A stretch of 64,000 bases of DNA from Bacillus multifaciens (GTDB taxonomy: Bacteria > Bacillota > Bacilli > Bacillales > Bacillaceae_G). Position numbers and translations under genes: made by a program. The notes below the pieces were generated by a model. The model was not told where the DNA came from. It did not search any database and was given only the letters and a program-made list of their open reading frames with translations. This document shows positions 1-7,963 of the stretch, one piece after another; position 1 is the first letter of the stretch, and every line of letters starts with the position of its first letter. Location of the stretch: positions 1 to 64,000 of the forward strand of contig NZ_JAVBXD010000012.1 of NCBI RefSeq assembly GCF_030756675.1, written 5' to 3'.

Positions 1-107
1 TGCACGAACAAAATCTAATCGCGTAGTTTGTATCGATTTTATTAGCGGTAGGGACGCCGCGAATTCAAGGCTTTGGACATGAGCCGCTAGGCTTGTGGAT
101 GAATTAG
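1..107 (+). pseudogene. 3' end of a tnpB-type (IS200/IS605 OrfB) gene, degenerate
   Basis: Reading frame 3 gives a tail that I recognise as typical of IS605-family TnpB C-termini (residues AVGTPRIQGFGHEPLGL), ending at TAG 105-107. The same frame carries an in-frame TAG at 24-26, so this copy looks non-functional at its end, unless the protein stops there. The body of the gene lies upstream of the window. The family is an RNA-guided nuclease carried by transposons. The call rests on the tail sequence and on the element right end that follows. Confidence 0.5.
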
Positions 108-187
108 CAATAAAAGAGAAAGTCTTTTGACTTTTGAAGCCCCCACTTCAAACAGACCGTAAGGCCGTTAAGTGGTGGGTAGTTCAC
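108..187 (+). mobile_element. Right end of an IS200/IS605-type element with the reRNA hairpin
   Basis: A hairpin formed by CCCCCACTT (140-148) and AAGTGGTGGG (170-179) is followed by TAGTTCAC ending at 187. This is the usual layout of an IS605-family right end: subterminal hairpin, then a short conserved cleavage tetranucleotide or pentanucleotide. In TnpB elements this DNA also encodes the 3' scaffold of the guide RNA (omega/reRNA), and the guide is the flank just outside the end, here from 188. No left end or tnpA is visible because the element runs off the window. Confidence 0.5.
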
Positions 188-204
188 GGAGAGCTTTTTA
201 TCAT

Positions 205-678
205 TTATTTTTGATCGAACACAAATATTTCTTTATATTTTCTTGCTCGTATTTTTTGACCATTTTCTAACGTCTTTGGTAACTCCTCTTGCCATGTAAC
301 AATAACCGTAATACCTTTTGCTTTTACTGACACAGGAAAATTAGAAAAATGAAACTTATTAGTGGTGACGGTTCTCTCAGTCTCAAGTGCGTCTATATTT
401 CCCCGCAAAGTCTTGGAATCGTTAAAGTTACTGTATATATCTACATCTAAATTATAAACATCTTTTCCTAGGTTCTTTACATCTAGACTATATGTATTTA
501 CTATGCCTGGTTTTGGTTTCGAAAGCCTTTGGTCATCGTCAGCTTTATCAATTTTCAAATGCCAATGTTTAGAGGACTTTGATATAGGAAGATTACTAAA
601 CGAGGAAGCTTCCGCTAATATATTGCTACTGAATATAAAACACACCATACAAAAAAGAATAACAGTTATCTTTTGCAT
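205..678 (-). CDS. Secreted protein of unknown function
   Basis: A 157-residue protein with a clear signal peptide (residues 1-23, hydrophobic stretch ILFCMVCFIFSSNILA, likely cut after A22 or A25). The mature part is about 130 residues of alternating strand-like segments without cysteines and probably forms a beta-sandwich. A GGAGG-type ribosome site lies just upstream of ATG 678. The stop lies about 20 bases from the IS605-type right end, so the transposon sits immediately 3' of this gene. I do not recognise the family. It is transcribed alone, divergent from the MFS gene. Confidence 0.65.
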   Translation of the reverse strand: MQKITVILFCMVCFIFSSNILAEASSFSNLPISKSSKHWHLKIDKADDDQRLSKPKPGIVNTYSLDVKNLGKDVYNLDVDIYSNFNDSKTLRGNIDALETERTVTTNKFHFSNFPVSVKAKGITVIVTWQEELPKTLENGQKIRARKYKEIFVFDQK

Positions 679-751
679 ATTCTAACCTCCAAAGTACAGG
701 ATTTGATCTTATTTACTATTTCTTTAAAGATAAGATAATATGCAACCGTGA

Positions 752-815
752 TATCTACCTCCGATAGCACTGATTATGTGAAAGGAGAGTAGGCTGTAAT
801 GTATTCCTGTATACG
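752..815 (+). repeat. Dispersed repeat A, copy 1
   Basis: The shared core CACTGATTATGTGAAA starts at 768, followed by GAGAGTAG, then TAATG and TTCYTGTA. Two further copies with the same order of blocks lie at 3038-3100 and 8622-8685, all on the same strand. It lies between two divergent genes. It may be one of the bcr-type repeats of the B. cereus group, which I cannot confirm here. Confidence 0.65.
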
Positions 816-900
816 ATACGAATGGAAATACTACTGAATATGAAACAGTAATCATAGTACATTTAAAAAAGGGAGAATTTTTCATAAAGAAGGTGAGGAA

Positions 901-2175
901 ATGCTTGATAAAGCTGATAGTTCAATAAGGAGTCAAATGTATACAGAAGAAGAGCAAAGAATGTTATATAAACGGACGTTAGTAATCGTAAGTATTTCAC
1001 AAATGTTTGGAGGTGCGGGGTTAGCTGCTGGAATTACGGTTGGTGCACTTCTCGCACAGCAAATGCTTGGGACAGATGCATTCGCAGGATTGCCATCCGC
1101 TATACTTACAATGGGATCGGCAGGAGCCGCTTTTGTAGTAGGAAGGCTTTCGCAACGTTATGGGCGTCGAATAGGACTCGCGACAGGATTTATGGTAGGA
1201 GGGCTCGGGGCTATTGGTGTGGTAATTTCCGCTTTAACAAATAGTATTGTTCTCTTACTTGCTTCATTGCTGATTTATGGCGCGGGTACAGCTACAAATT
1301 TACAAGCTCGTTATGCCGGTACAGACTTAGCAAATGAGAAGCAACGGGCAACTGCTATTAGTATGACAATGGTTATGACGACCTTTGGTGCGGTAGCGGG
1401 ACCAAACTTAGTGGGGATAATGGGGAGTTTTGCTCTTTCTCTAGGTATTCCTGAACTTGCTGGTCCGTTCATATTATCGGCAGCTGCGTTTTTGTCAGCA
1501 GGCCTCGTGCTTTTCATTATGCTTTGTCCAGATCCATTACTTATAGCAAACGTGATAGAAACACATAAGCAAAAACGTATAAGTAAAGGGAATTCGATAA
1601 CTAAAAAATCAACAACAAATAATAGGGGCGTTACTGTTGGGGCAATCGTTATGATACTTACGCAAGTTGTCATGGTTGCTATTATGACGATGACTCCTAT
1701 ACATATGAAACACCATGGTCATGGCTTAAGTGAAGTGGGTCTTGTCATTGGATTTCATGTAGGGGCAATGTACCTTCCATCACTCGTTACAGGAATACTT
1801 GTTGATAAAATTGGTCGAATGGCGATGAGTATTGCTTCCGGCGTTATATTACTTAGTGCTGGGGTGTTAGCTGCTATTGCACCGAGCGATTCTTTAATAC
1901 TTCTGGTCGTCGCCCTTTCTTTACTTGGATTAGGATGGAACCTTGGATTAATAAGTGGTACGGCTCAAATTGTTGATTCAACAGAACCTGCAACACGTGC
2001 AAAAACGCAAGGAAAAGTGGATGTTTTTATTGCATTGGCAGGGGCTTCTGGTGGAGCGATGTCCGGCATGGTGGTAGCGAATTTAAGTTATGCAGCTTTA
2101 TCGTTAGCTGGAGGGGCGTTAGCCTTATTACTTATTCCTGTTGTGTTATGGTCTAGAAAAGGTGGAGAACAGTAA
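901..2175 (+). CDS. MFS transporter
   Basis: A 424-residue protein with about 12 hydrophobic segments. The MFS signature between helices 2 and 3 is visible (GRLSQRYGRRIGLATG, about residues 81-96). A charged cytoplasmic loop follows helix 6 (about residues 221-245, THKQKRISKGNS). It belongs to the drug or metabolite efflux and uptake branch of the Major Facilitator Superfamily, and the substrate cannot be read. Start ATG 901 has AAGGTGAGG just upstream; an internal Met at residue 13 is a possible alternative. It stands alone, with repeat A upstream. Confidence 0.8.
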   Translation: MLDKADSSIRSQMYTEEEQRMLYKRTLVIVSISQMFGGAGLAAGITVGALLAQQMLGTDAFAGLPSAILTMGSAGAAFVVGRLSQRYGRRIGLATGFMVGGLGAIGVVISALTNSIVLLLASLLIYGAGTATNLQARYAGTDLANEKQRATAISMTMVMTTFGAVAGPNLVGIMGSFALSLGIPELAGPFILSAAAFLSAGLVLFIMLCPDPLLIANVIETHKQKRISKGNSITKKSTTNNRGVTVGAIVMILTQVVMVAIMTMTPIHMKHHGHGLSEVGLVIGFHVGAMYLPSLVTGILVDKIGRMAMSIASGVILLSAGVLAAIAPSDSLILLVVALSLLGLGWNLGLISGTAQIVDSTEPATRAKTQGKVDVFIALAGASGGAMSGMVVANLSYAALSLAGGALALLLIPVVLWSRKGGEQ

Positions 2176-2268
2176 ATAAAATAGTCTAGAAAGTGTTGCA
2201 GATTTATTTGTACTGACAGAGAAAAAGAGATAGGTATTTACTAAAAAATCAAAGAAGTTACTGCATAA

Positions 2269-2997
2269 AATGAATCTCATATTATTGATTTTGACTTTCC
2301 AATTATCGAAAACCAAGGATATTTGCCCTCCAGTTATGTTGTAGAAGATTATCAAAATGAAACTGCTGATTTAAATGTATTAGGTGGAGCTATTGTATCA
2401 GGGTCATTCCAAGGATTTGACCAAGAATATTTATTAAAGGTACTTAAACAAATGGGTTCAACATTTTGTGGCGTAACACAATTACCTTTTACAGTAACGG
2501 ACAAAGAAATACTAAATTTAAATGAAAATGGGGTAAAGGCATTACGCTTTAATATTAAAAGAGGCGGTTCAGAAGATTTATCGAAGTTGGATTACTTTGC
2601 TAGAAGAGTTCATAATCTAGTAGGGTGGCATAGCGAGCTTTATATTGATGCAAAAGAGTTGCCCGAAATTGCATCAACTATTGAAAAATTACCAACAATA
2701 TCAATCGACCATTTAGGGTTATCTGAAGAAGGACTACCACATTTATTAAAGCTAGTTGACAAAGGGATACATGTAAAAGCTACTGGTTTTGGTCGTGTAG
2801 ATTTGAATGTTAAGAATGCTTTAAAAGCGATTTATGAAATTAATCCAGATGCTCTTATGTTTGGAACAGATTTACCATCTACAAGAGCAAAAAGATCTTT
2901 TGAGTATACAGATATTGAATTGATTCAACAGCTATTTGATGAACAAGCTACTGATAAAATCTTATACACGAATGCTTTCAAATGGTATTTCAAGTAA
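2269..2997 (+). pseudogene. Amidohydrolase (Amidohydro_2 type), 5' end lost
   Basis: The open frame runs from 2269 and reads HIIDFDFPIIENQGYLPSSY, which is the N-terminal block of TIM-barrel metal-dependent hydrolases (PF04909 type). The initiating Met and the first His of the usual HxH metal motif are missing. An ATG at 2270 is out of frame and its frame stops after 23 codons. The rest of the barrel is intact, including SIDHLG and the late MFGTDLPS segment with the catalytic Asp. A TTG at 2323 could start a 224-residue protein, but that would lack strand 1 and one metal ligand. I read it as a gene that lost its first codons through a small deletion. Confidence 0.6.
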
Positions 2998-3037
2998 TTC
3001 AGCTTTTATTAGATTTAGAATGGTAAAAAAACGAATC

Positions 3038-3100
3038 AGACAACTTCCAATAACACTGATTATGTGAAAGAAGGATAGTCCATAATGTTTTCTTGCATAT
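3038..3100 (+). repeat. Dispersed repeat A, copy 2
   Basis: The core CACTGATTATGTGAAAG starts at 3054, preceded by ACTTCC and followed by GGATAG, CATAATG and TTTCTTG. It has the same block order as the copies at 752 and 8622. It lies 40 bases after the broken amidohydrolase, in a 545-base stretch (2998-3542) with no gene. That stretch otherwise holds only hairpins. Confidence 0.65.
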
Positions 3101-3168
3101 ATTGGGGATGAGGTGATGTCTCATGACCAAAAAACATCCCCACTCAAACTTGGAAATGAATCATACGA

Positions 3169-3220
3169 CACAATAAAAGTTGAAGAAGCGTTTCTTCGAG
3201 CTTTTATTGTGTATTTTATA
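3169..3220 (+). terminator. Long inverted repeat, terminator-like
   Basis: The arms CACAATAAAAG...GAAGAA (3169-3188) and TTCTTCGAGCTTTTATTGTG (3192-3211) pair over about 19 bases with one bulge, followed by TATTTTAT. It could end transcription from either side, but no intact gene abuts it. Confidence 0.5.
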
Positions 3221-3397
3221 AAGAAGAAGGATAGTAAATCTCCTGGTTGAGCACGTCATTTGATAATTCTTGTTTCTACAAAATAGTTCAGGTTCCCTAT
3301 ATATGGTGCGCGTATTAAGAGATTTGAGAAGACAGGTGAGTAATCAAAAACAGGGTCGAGAACTAGTTCTCGGCTTCTTGTATATATGTAACCCAAA

Positions 3398-3446
3398 AGG
3401 CTGTCCTATAAACTGGTTTCACTGACTTATAGGCAGCCTCTTTTTA
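3398..3446 (+). terminator. Rho-independent terminator-like hairpin
   Basis: AAGGCTGTCCTATAA (3397-3411) pairs with TTATAGGCAGCCT (3427-3439), with one bulge, and is followed by CTTTTT. It stands about 100 bases downstream of the end of the DUF4003 gene on the opposite strand and has no upstream plus-strand gene. It may be left over from lost DNA. Confidence 0.5.
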
Positions 3447-3542
3447 GTTCAAGAAGCATGCAGGGACGTTATGCCTGCATTCATGTAGCAAATTGGACAG
3501 CGGAATAATGACAATGAACAAGTATGGAAGTACCATTGCACA

Positions 3543-4523
3543 TTATGAACTACTACTAGCAGAAGTTGCTACTGAGGAAGCGGTAATTGCAGCTATCATA
3601 GCGGCCTGTTGTGCTTGTATGAGGACCTCTATCATTGTTTGCAATCCAGTGGTAGCAGGATTTTCCTTGCCTTGCTCACTCATGAATAGTTGGATAACAA
3701 CAAGAATATTTGCATCCGCATGCCAGCGGAATAGCTTGTCCCCCTGCAATTTATCAATGAATGCCCTCAAAGAAGCGACCTCGTTCTCTCCATCTTCAAG
3801 CAACGCTAGTAGCCCGACAGCGGCGTAATGCATCTGCTTAACTTTTACCCCTTCTTGTCGCAGTAGGTTCCATATATTTGTGCAGCGTGCTACTAAAATA
3901 TCTTCACTGACATCCTTCTTTAGAGAAAGAATATGACTTAAAAACTGAAGGTCATTCCCCTTGTGAAAGACGGTTACCGCCAGTTTGCGATAGAGGAGTT
4001 CCACTCGATCCATTAGCACCCCTACTTCCTCGGGTTGTCCTGCCAGCAAAACAGCGAGTGGGTAATCAGATGCGCTTGTGAGAAAGAAGTGCTTCTCTTT
4101 CATACGTTTATATACTTGCAACGACCGCTGAATGCGTTCTTCATGTTGTTCATTTCCTTCCGATAAAAGCGTTGCTGCCGCCAGATAAGTAAAGATGCTG
4201 CGGCTAAAGCCACCCGCGACCAATCGTTCATATACGTCGAGAAACTGCTGAAACGCTTCCTCGTAATGTATAAAGTGAATATCCAATGTTGCTGCAATCA
4301 CAAAGCGATGATAGGACTTCAAATATGAAAACATCCCTACCTGCTCCTTAATATAGCTGCTGATTTGCAAAAAACGTTCAAGATGAAACGGCTTATTACT
4401 GCCTGCATACATAGCGGCAATCATCATCCATGTTCGGGAATCACCAGTTTTCCATCTTAGTTCTTCTTTCAATTGTGCATATATGTGTGTGTACTGCTCC
4501 AGCTTATGCTGTAATGTAATCAT
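3543..4523 (-). CDS. DUF4003 family protein
   Basis: A 326-residue soluble, helix-rich protein without a signal peptide or membrane segments. I recognise the overall sequence (MITLQHKLEQY start, then DSRTWMMIAAMYA) as DUF4003, a Bacillus family of unknown function. The C-terminus ends in a low-complexity Ala/Ser tail (about residues 305-326). GGGGG lies 8 bases before ATG 4523. Base composition is higher in GC than its neighbours in the middle of the gene. It is transcribed alone, divergent from the TauE gene. Confidence 0.7.
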   Translation of the reverse strand: MITLQHKLEQYTHIYAQLKEELRWKTGDSRTWMMIAAMYAGSNKPFHLERFLQISSYIKEQVGMFSYLKSYHRFVIAATLDIHFIHYEEAFQQFLDVYERLVAGGFSRSIFTYLAAATLLSEGNEQHEERIQRSLQVYKRMKEKHFFLTSASDYPLAVLLAGQPEEVGVLMDRVELLYRKLAVTVFHKGNDLQFLSHILSLKKDVSEDILVARCTNIWNLLRQEGVKVKQMHYAAVGLLALLEDGENEVASLRAFIDKLQGDKLFRWHADANILVVIQLFMSEQGKENPATTGLQTMIEVLIQAQQAAMIAAITASSVATSASSSS

Positions 4524-4665
4524 AGCCGTACCCCCATTTTTTCTTGTGATTTTCTTCTATTATACTATAATTCCATATTTAGGAATATAGTGATTTTGAT
4601 ACAAATTTTGCACTGCAGGATATACATAAATAAGAGAGATGACGATTCCACCTTTCTTGTTACAT

Positions 4666-4824
4666 TGTTGAAAAAGTCAATTGTTAGCAGAAAGCTGATT
4701 TTTTTCTTTGGGATTTACTAATAAATTTAGTCTTATCTAGGGAGGGTTCATTAAAAAACTCAAATGTGGAAGTTAAAACTTACTGAGTTCACTACTTCAT
4801 AATTGACAAATCCGTTTTTCAACA
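4666..4824. mobile_element. Possible 159-bp MITE-like element
   Basis: Imperfect terminal inverted repeats: the left end TGTTGAAAAA-GTCAATT (4666-4682) matches the reverse of the right end, where AATTGAC (4801-4807) and TTTTTCAACA (4815-4824) are separated by an extra 7 bases. There is no coding potential inside. I see no clear target duplication. It sits in the promoter region of the TauE/SafE gene. Confidence 0.35.
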
Positions 4825-4829
4825 GTGCC

Positions 4830-4858
4830 AAAAGCATCCTGTGTAGATGCTTTTTATT
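4830..4858 (+). terminator. Terminator hairpin in the TauE leader
   Basis: AAAAGCATC (4830-4838) pairs with GATGCTTTT (4846-4854), followed by TATTTG. It lies 50 bases before the TauE start and could act as a leader attenuator or simply be an inherited terminator. Confidence 0.5.
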
Positions 4859-4909
4859 TGCTTAAAATAAGAAATATATTCGATAATAGGGCTATTGGAG
4901 GGAAAGAAA

Positions 4910-5665
4910 GTGGCTATTATTATTACAATGTTTCTAATGGGTATTTTGTTAGGTTTTGTTGGGGCAGGTGGAGCTGGGTTTATTATTGCAGTGCTCACTC
5001 TCGTATTTCATGTGCCAATTCATGCAGCGCTCGCAACATCATTAACAGCGATGGCATTTACAACATTTTCTGGAGTGATAAGTCATTATCGAGAAAGAAA
5101 TGTTGTTATGAAAATTGGTTGTGTTGTAGGAGGATTTGGTGCGCTTGGATCATATGTTGGATCTAAAATTGGTGCTGGGATCCCTGCACAACTTCTTCAT
5201 TGGTTTACGGCTAGTATGTTATTTTTATCAGCCATATGTATGTTAATTCGTTTGTTTTTTGTGCAAAATCAAAAAGAGTTGTCTGCTAGTTTATCAGATC
5301 AGTTATCTTCATATGTATTGGGAAAAGGAGCTCTGTTAGGAATTGCAACTGGGATATTAGCAGGAGCATTTGGAATTGGTTCAGCACCGTTCATTCAACT
5401 TGGATTAATGGTGTTACTAGGTTTATCAATTCGTCAGTCAGTAGGGACTACAATGCTTGTTATTTTACCAATTGCAATTGGTGGAGGAGTTGGATATACT
5501 TCAGCAGGATATTTAGATTACATGTTATTAGTACAAGTTTTAATGGGAACAATGCTCGGAGCATATATAGGAGCGAAGTTTACAAATTATGCACCTCGTG
5601 TTATTTTGAAATTTTCGATGATTATGACACCTGTTTTGGCTGGATGTATGTTATTAATAGAATAA
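4910..5665 (+). CDS. TauE/SafE family membrane transporter
   Basis: A 251-residue protein with about eight hydrophobic segments and the two Gly-rich half-repeats of the TauE/SafE (formerly DUF81) family (GFVGAGGAGFI near residue 15; GILAGAFGIGSAPF near residue 145). The family exports sulfite, sulfoacetate and other small organic anions; the substrate here is unknown. GTG 4910 is the preferred start, because GGAGGG ends 8 bases before it, whereas a TTG at 4895 overlaps that ribosome site. A small truncated ORF follows. Confidence 0.8.
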   Translation: MAIIITMFLMGILLGFVGAGGAGFIIAVLTLVFHVPIHAALATSLTAMAFTTFSGVISHYRERNVVMKIGCVVGGFGALGSYVGSKIGAGIPAQLLHWFTASMLFLSAICMLIRLFFVQNQKELSASLSDQLSSYVLGKGALLGIATGILAGAFGIGSAPFIQLGLMVLLGLSIRQSVGTTMLVILPIAIGGGVGYTSAGYLDYMLLVQVLMGTMLGAYIGAKFTNYAPRVILKFSMIMTPVLAGCMLLIE

Positions 5666-5711
5666 GAAATAAAATACTGGGGAAAGTGAAGTATCTGTTT
5701 ATCTTTATAAA

Positions 5712-5822
5712 ATGTTGTGTGTAAGTTTTTCGGTGGCATTACTTATATCGGGAATATATCCAAAAGATTCTTTTACATGGCTTTTAGAGGTTACGCTTGC
5801 TTTAATATGGTGCAGAAAATAA
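5712..5822 (+). pseudogene. Fragment of a DUF2238-like membrane protein
   Basis: A 36-codon ORF whose middle (ISGIYPKDSFTWLLEV) resembles the N-terminal part of DUF2238 (YjdF-type) membrane proteins, which are normally around 200 residues. A GTG at 5686 with GGGGAAA before it is in another frame, which suggests a one-base frameshift near the start. The rest of the gene is absent. The similarity call is from memory and is tentative. Confidence 0.35.
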
Positions 5823-5843
5823 GAGTAGTCTTCTCGTAAAATG

Positions 5844-5893
5844 TACCCTATAGAATAGACACTTTAAAAAAAGTCTATTCTATAGGGTATTTC
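5844..5893 (+). terminator. Strong symmetrical terminator
   Basis: A perfect 17-base stem: TACCCTATAGAATAGAC (5844-5860) pairs with 5873-5889, loop ACTTTAAAAAAA, then TTTCTTA. It can work in both directions. Confidence 0.75.
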
Positions 5894-5935
5894 TTATATA
5901 AATAGGAGAAAAATTAGAATCGGAGAAATTTCAAA

Positions 5936-6148
5936 ATGACGAAAAAGCTGTTTACAGAAAAAGGAATCCAAACTCTATCAAGGAATCCATACGTAAAATC
6001 TGTGAGTGAGAAAGGAATTACTTATACAGATGAATTTAAACGCATTTTTATTGAAGAAAATGAAAAAGGAAAATTACCTCGAGACATTTTTGAAGAATGT
6101 GGTTTTGATATAGATATGATTGGAATGAAGGACGAAAAGTTAAATTGA
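5936..6148 (+). pseudogene. N-terminal HTH remnant of a transposase-type protein
   Basis: A 70-codon ORF beginning MTKKLFTEKGIQTLSRNPYV. I recognise it as the N-terminal helix-turn-helix segment of small IS3-type first-ORF or HTH proteins of the B. cereus group. In the intact family the sequence continues after MIGMK, but here it diverges into KDEKLN and a stop. AATCGGAGAAATT precedes the ATG. It has probably been cut by a deletion that joined it to the fragment at 6151. Confidence 0.5.
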
Positions 6149-6150
6149 TA

Positions 6151-6332
6151 GTGTCTGAACACACCAGAGCAATCGTTAAATACTATGCTCAATACGCTTT
6201 AACTATCCTTCGTACTTTCTACAACTTCTGTTTGCCATACAATTCATGGGATAAAGTGAAGGCTACACCAGCTCAAAGATGGGGATTGCCGATAAACAAT
6301 TTACGATGAAGGATATTATTTATTTTAAGTAG
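6151..6332 (+). pseudogene. C-terminal fragment of an integrase or transposase-like protein, frameshifted
   Basis: The frame from GTG 6151 reads VSEHTRAIVKYYAQYALTIL ... NSWDKVKATPAQRWG. After a one-base shift near 6280 the other frame continues ADKQFTMKDIIYFK to TAG 6330-6332. This looks like the tail of an IS transposase with a missing body. With the HTH fragment at 5936 it probably represents one or two decayed insertion sequences. The exact IS family cannot be fixed. Confidence 0.45.
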
Positions 6333-6420
6333 GTTCTGTTATCTTTCGTTGTTGATTTACTTTATTAAACTATTTGGAAGTTTTGTTGAACAAGTTGTAA
6401 ATTTAACATTGTAAAGTAAG

Positions 6421-6456
6421 AGCATTTCTTTGTAATGAGAAATGCTTTTTATTTTT
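6421..6456 (+). terminator. Rho-independent terminator
   Basis: AGCATTTCT (6421-6429) pairs with AGAAATGCT (6438-6446), followed by TTTTATTTTTG. It closes the transposon debris upstream of the DUF2975 gene. Confidence 0.7.
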
Positions 6457-6578
6457 GTTAAAATTAAAAGGATATTTCAATAACAATAATAATATAACAA
6501 GAAACAATACTATTTTATTGTAAAACGATAAATAATATAATAATATTATGTTGTTATTAAATAAGCGAGGTGCTTTTT

Positions 6579-7061
6579 ATGAAACAAGTTACGACACTCT
6601 TTTTAAAGCTAGCTGTTATTTTTATGGGAATCCCAGTTCTTGCATTGTGCATATTTTTGGTGCCTAAGATCGGGAATTTTGCTGGAGAATTGTATCCAGA
6701 TATTACTTATATGAAATCTCTCGTTTTAATCGATATGTATGCGGCAGCGATACCTTTTTACTTTGCTCTGTATCAAGCTTTTAAACTTTTAAGCTATATT
6801 GATAAGAACCAAGCGTTCTCGGAATTATCGGTAAAGGCTTTAAAGAATATAAAATGCTGTGCCATCACGATTAGTAGCTTGTACCTGCTAGGTATGCCAC
6901 TCTACTATCTCATGGCGGAAAAAGTTGACCCTCCAAGTTTCATACCAATCGGATTGATCATTATTTTCGCTTCTATGGTGATTGCCGTTTTTGCTGCTGT
7001 TCTCCAAAGACTTTTACAAGAAGCTATTAATATAAAACCAGAAAATGATTTAACGGTCTGA
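6579..7061 (+). CDS. DUF2975 membrane protein (YoaS-like)
   Basis: A 160-residue protein with four transmembrane segments (about residues 8-30, 47-67, 90-110 and 120-143). I recognise DUF2975, found with a small Xre regulator in many Firmicutes, as in B. subtilis yoaS-yozG. GAGGTG (6566-6571) is the ribosome site for ATG 6579; a GTG at 6570 lies within that site. The stop (7059-7061) is 10 bases before the next start, so the two genes form an operon. The biochemical role is unknown. Confidence 0.75.
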   Translation: MKQVTTLFLKLAVIFMGIPVLALCIFLVPKIGNFAGELYPDITYMKSLVLIDMYAAAIPFYFALYQAFKLLSYIDKNQAFSELSVKALKNIKCCAITISSLYLLGMPLYYLMAEKVDPPSFIPIGLIIIFASMVIAVFAAVLQRLLQEAINIKPENDLTV

Positions 7062-7071
7062 GGTGGAGGAT

Positions 7072-7287
7072 ATGGCAATTATTATTAATATTGATGTGAT
7101 GTTAGCAAAACGAAAAATGAGCGTAACGGAGCTTTCGGAGAGGGTTGGGATTACGATGGCGAATCTTTCCATTCTGAAAAATGGGAAAGCAAAAGCGGTT
7201 CGTTTTTCAACATTAGAAGCGATATGTAAGACTTTGGATTGTCAACCAGGTGATATTTTGGAGTACAAAAGCGACGAAGACACTTAA
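7072..7287 (+). CDS. Xre/Cro-type HTH regulator (YozG-like)
   Basis: A 71-residue protein made up almost wholly of one Cro/C1-type helix-turn-helix (ELSERVGITMANLSILKNGK near residues 18-37), followed by LEAICKTLDCQPGDILEY, a hallmark of the small YozG-type regulators. GAGGTGGAGG precedes ATG 7072; a GTG at 7063 is inside that site. It pairs with the upstream DUF2975 gene, a conserved two-gene module, and probably regulates it. Confidence 0.8.
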   Translation: MAIIINIDVMLAKRKMSVTELSERVGITMANLSILKNGKAKAVRFSTLEAICKTLDCQPGDILEYKSDEDT

Positions 7288-7343
7288 TAAAAACAGACAA
7301 CAATTTTCTTCAACCAACGGGATTAGATAGTGAAATTAAGATG

Positions 7344-7371
7344 AAGGGATAGCGGTTAAGCTATCCCTTCT
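7344..7371 (+). terminator. Terminator of the DUF2975-xre pair
   Basis: AAGGGATAGC (7344-7353) pairs perfectly with GCTATCCCTT (7360-7369). The T-run is short (CTCC follows). The 299 bases from 7288 to 7586 otherwise hold only a short frameshifted coding-like scrap (NLVQKLTRIYGL from TTG 7508) with no support as a gene. Confidence 0.6.
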
Positions 7372-7586
7372 CCGCGTTTATTATTGTTATTTAATTAGAG
7401 AATTCTATTGAGAATTGCATTGATATTAGTGACAAAAAATGTGATGTATCATATATTCTGTTAAAATTAAACAAAAATGTATATGAAAAATTGCAGGTGA
7501 GAAACTTTGAATTTAGTTCAAAAACTAACTCGTATTTATGGCTTAGGGCTTTGCTGATGGTACAATTAAGATAACGGAGGAATATT

Positions 7587-7889
7587 ATGGGATATCTTAA
7601 TCAGCTTTATGTAATACTGTATTTTATAATCGGTATTGCAATATTCTCATTCTTCAATTCTGATTCACCAAAAACTAAGGATAAAAATCTAACATTCATA
7701 ATGGTCAGTTTAGGGGTAAATCTATTCACAATTCCAGTGGCTTTTTTTATAGGTGTGATGGCAACAGATTCTCCAGATAGTACTGAACTTGATTTTTGGG
7801 GAGGGTTTCTCTTTATTCAGGCAATACCGCTCCTTATATTAATAATAGGAATCTTAAAATGGCTTATTGACAGAGGAAAAAATAAATGA
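7587..7889 (+). CDS. Small membrane protein, unknown
   Basis: A 100-residue protein with three hydrophobic segments (about residues 5-23, 36-59 and 73-92) and a basic C-terminus (DRGKNK). GGAGG lies 8 bases before ATG 7587. I do not recognise the family. It lies 74 bases upstream of a lipoprotein gene and may be co-transcribed with it, since no terminator separates them. Confidence 0.6.
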   Translation: MGYLNQLYVILYFIIGIAIFSFFNSDSPKTKDKNLTFIMVSLGVNLFTIPVAFFIGVMATDSPDSTELDFWGGFLFIQAIPLLILIIGILKWLIDRGKNK

Positions 7890-7963
7890 GCTTATAAATA
7901 GAATTGCTTTATAATATGTATAGTTGCACAAAATCGAGAAATTTAAGGAGACGGATAAATTTT

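Noticed and set aside
1311-1673. 120-codon ORF on the minus strand within the MFS gene
   Set aside because: It is antisense to a well-supported membrane protein, has no ribosome site and has a composition typical of the reverse of hydrophobic codons.
3356-3376. Small palindrome GAGAACTAGTTCTC
   Set aside because: A short perfect palindrome without T-run, partner gene or second copy; chance cannot be excluded.
3493-3828. 111-codon plus-strand ORF
   Set aside because: It is antisense to the DUF4003 gene, whose Shine-Dalgarno site and protein sequence are convincing.
6470-6565. A/T-rich partial palindromes before the DUF2975 gene (possible Xre operator)
   Set aside because: The region is so A/T-rich that several imperfect palindromes are expected by chance, and none is repeated.
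7508-7586. Short coding-like scrap NLVQKLTRIYGLGL followed by frame-shifted ADGTIKITEEYY
   Set aside because: It looks like a fragment, but it is too short and unrecognised to list as a gene.
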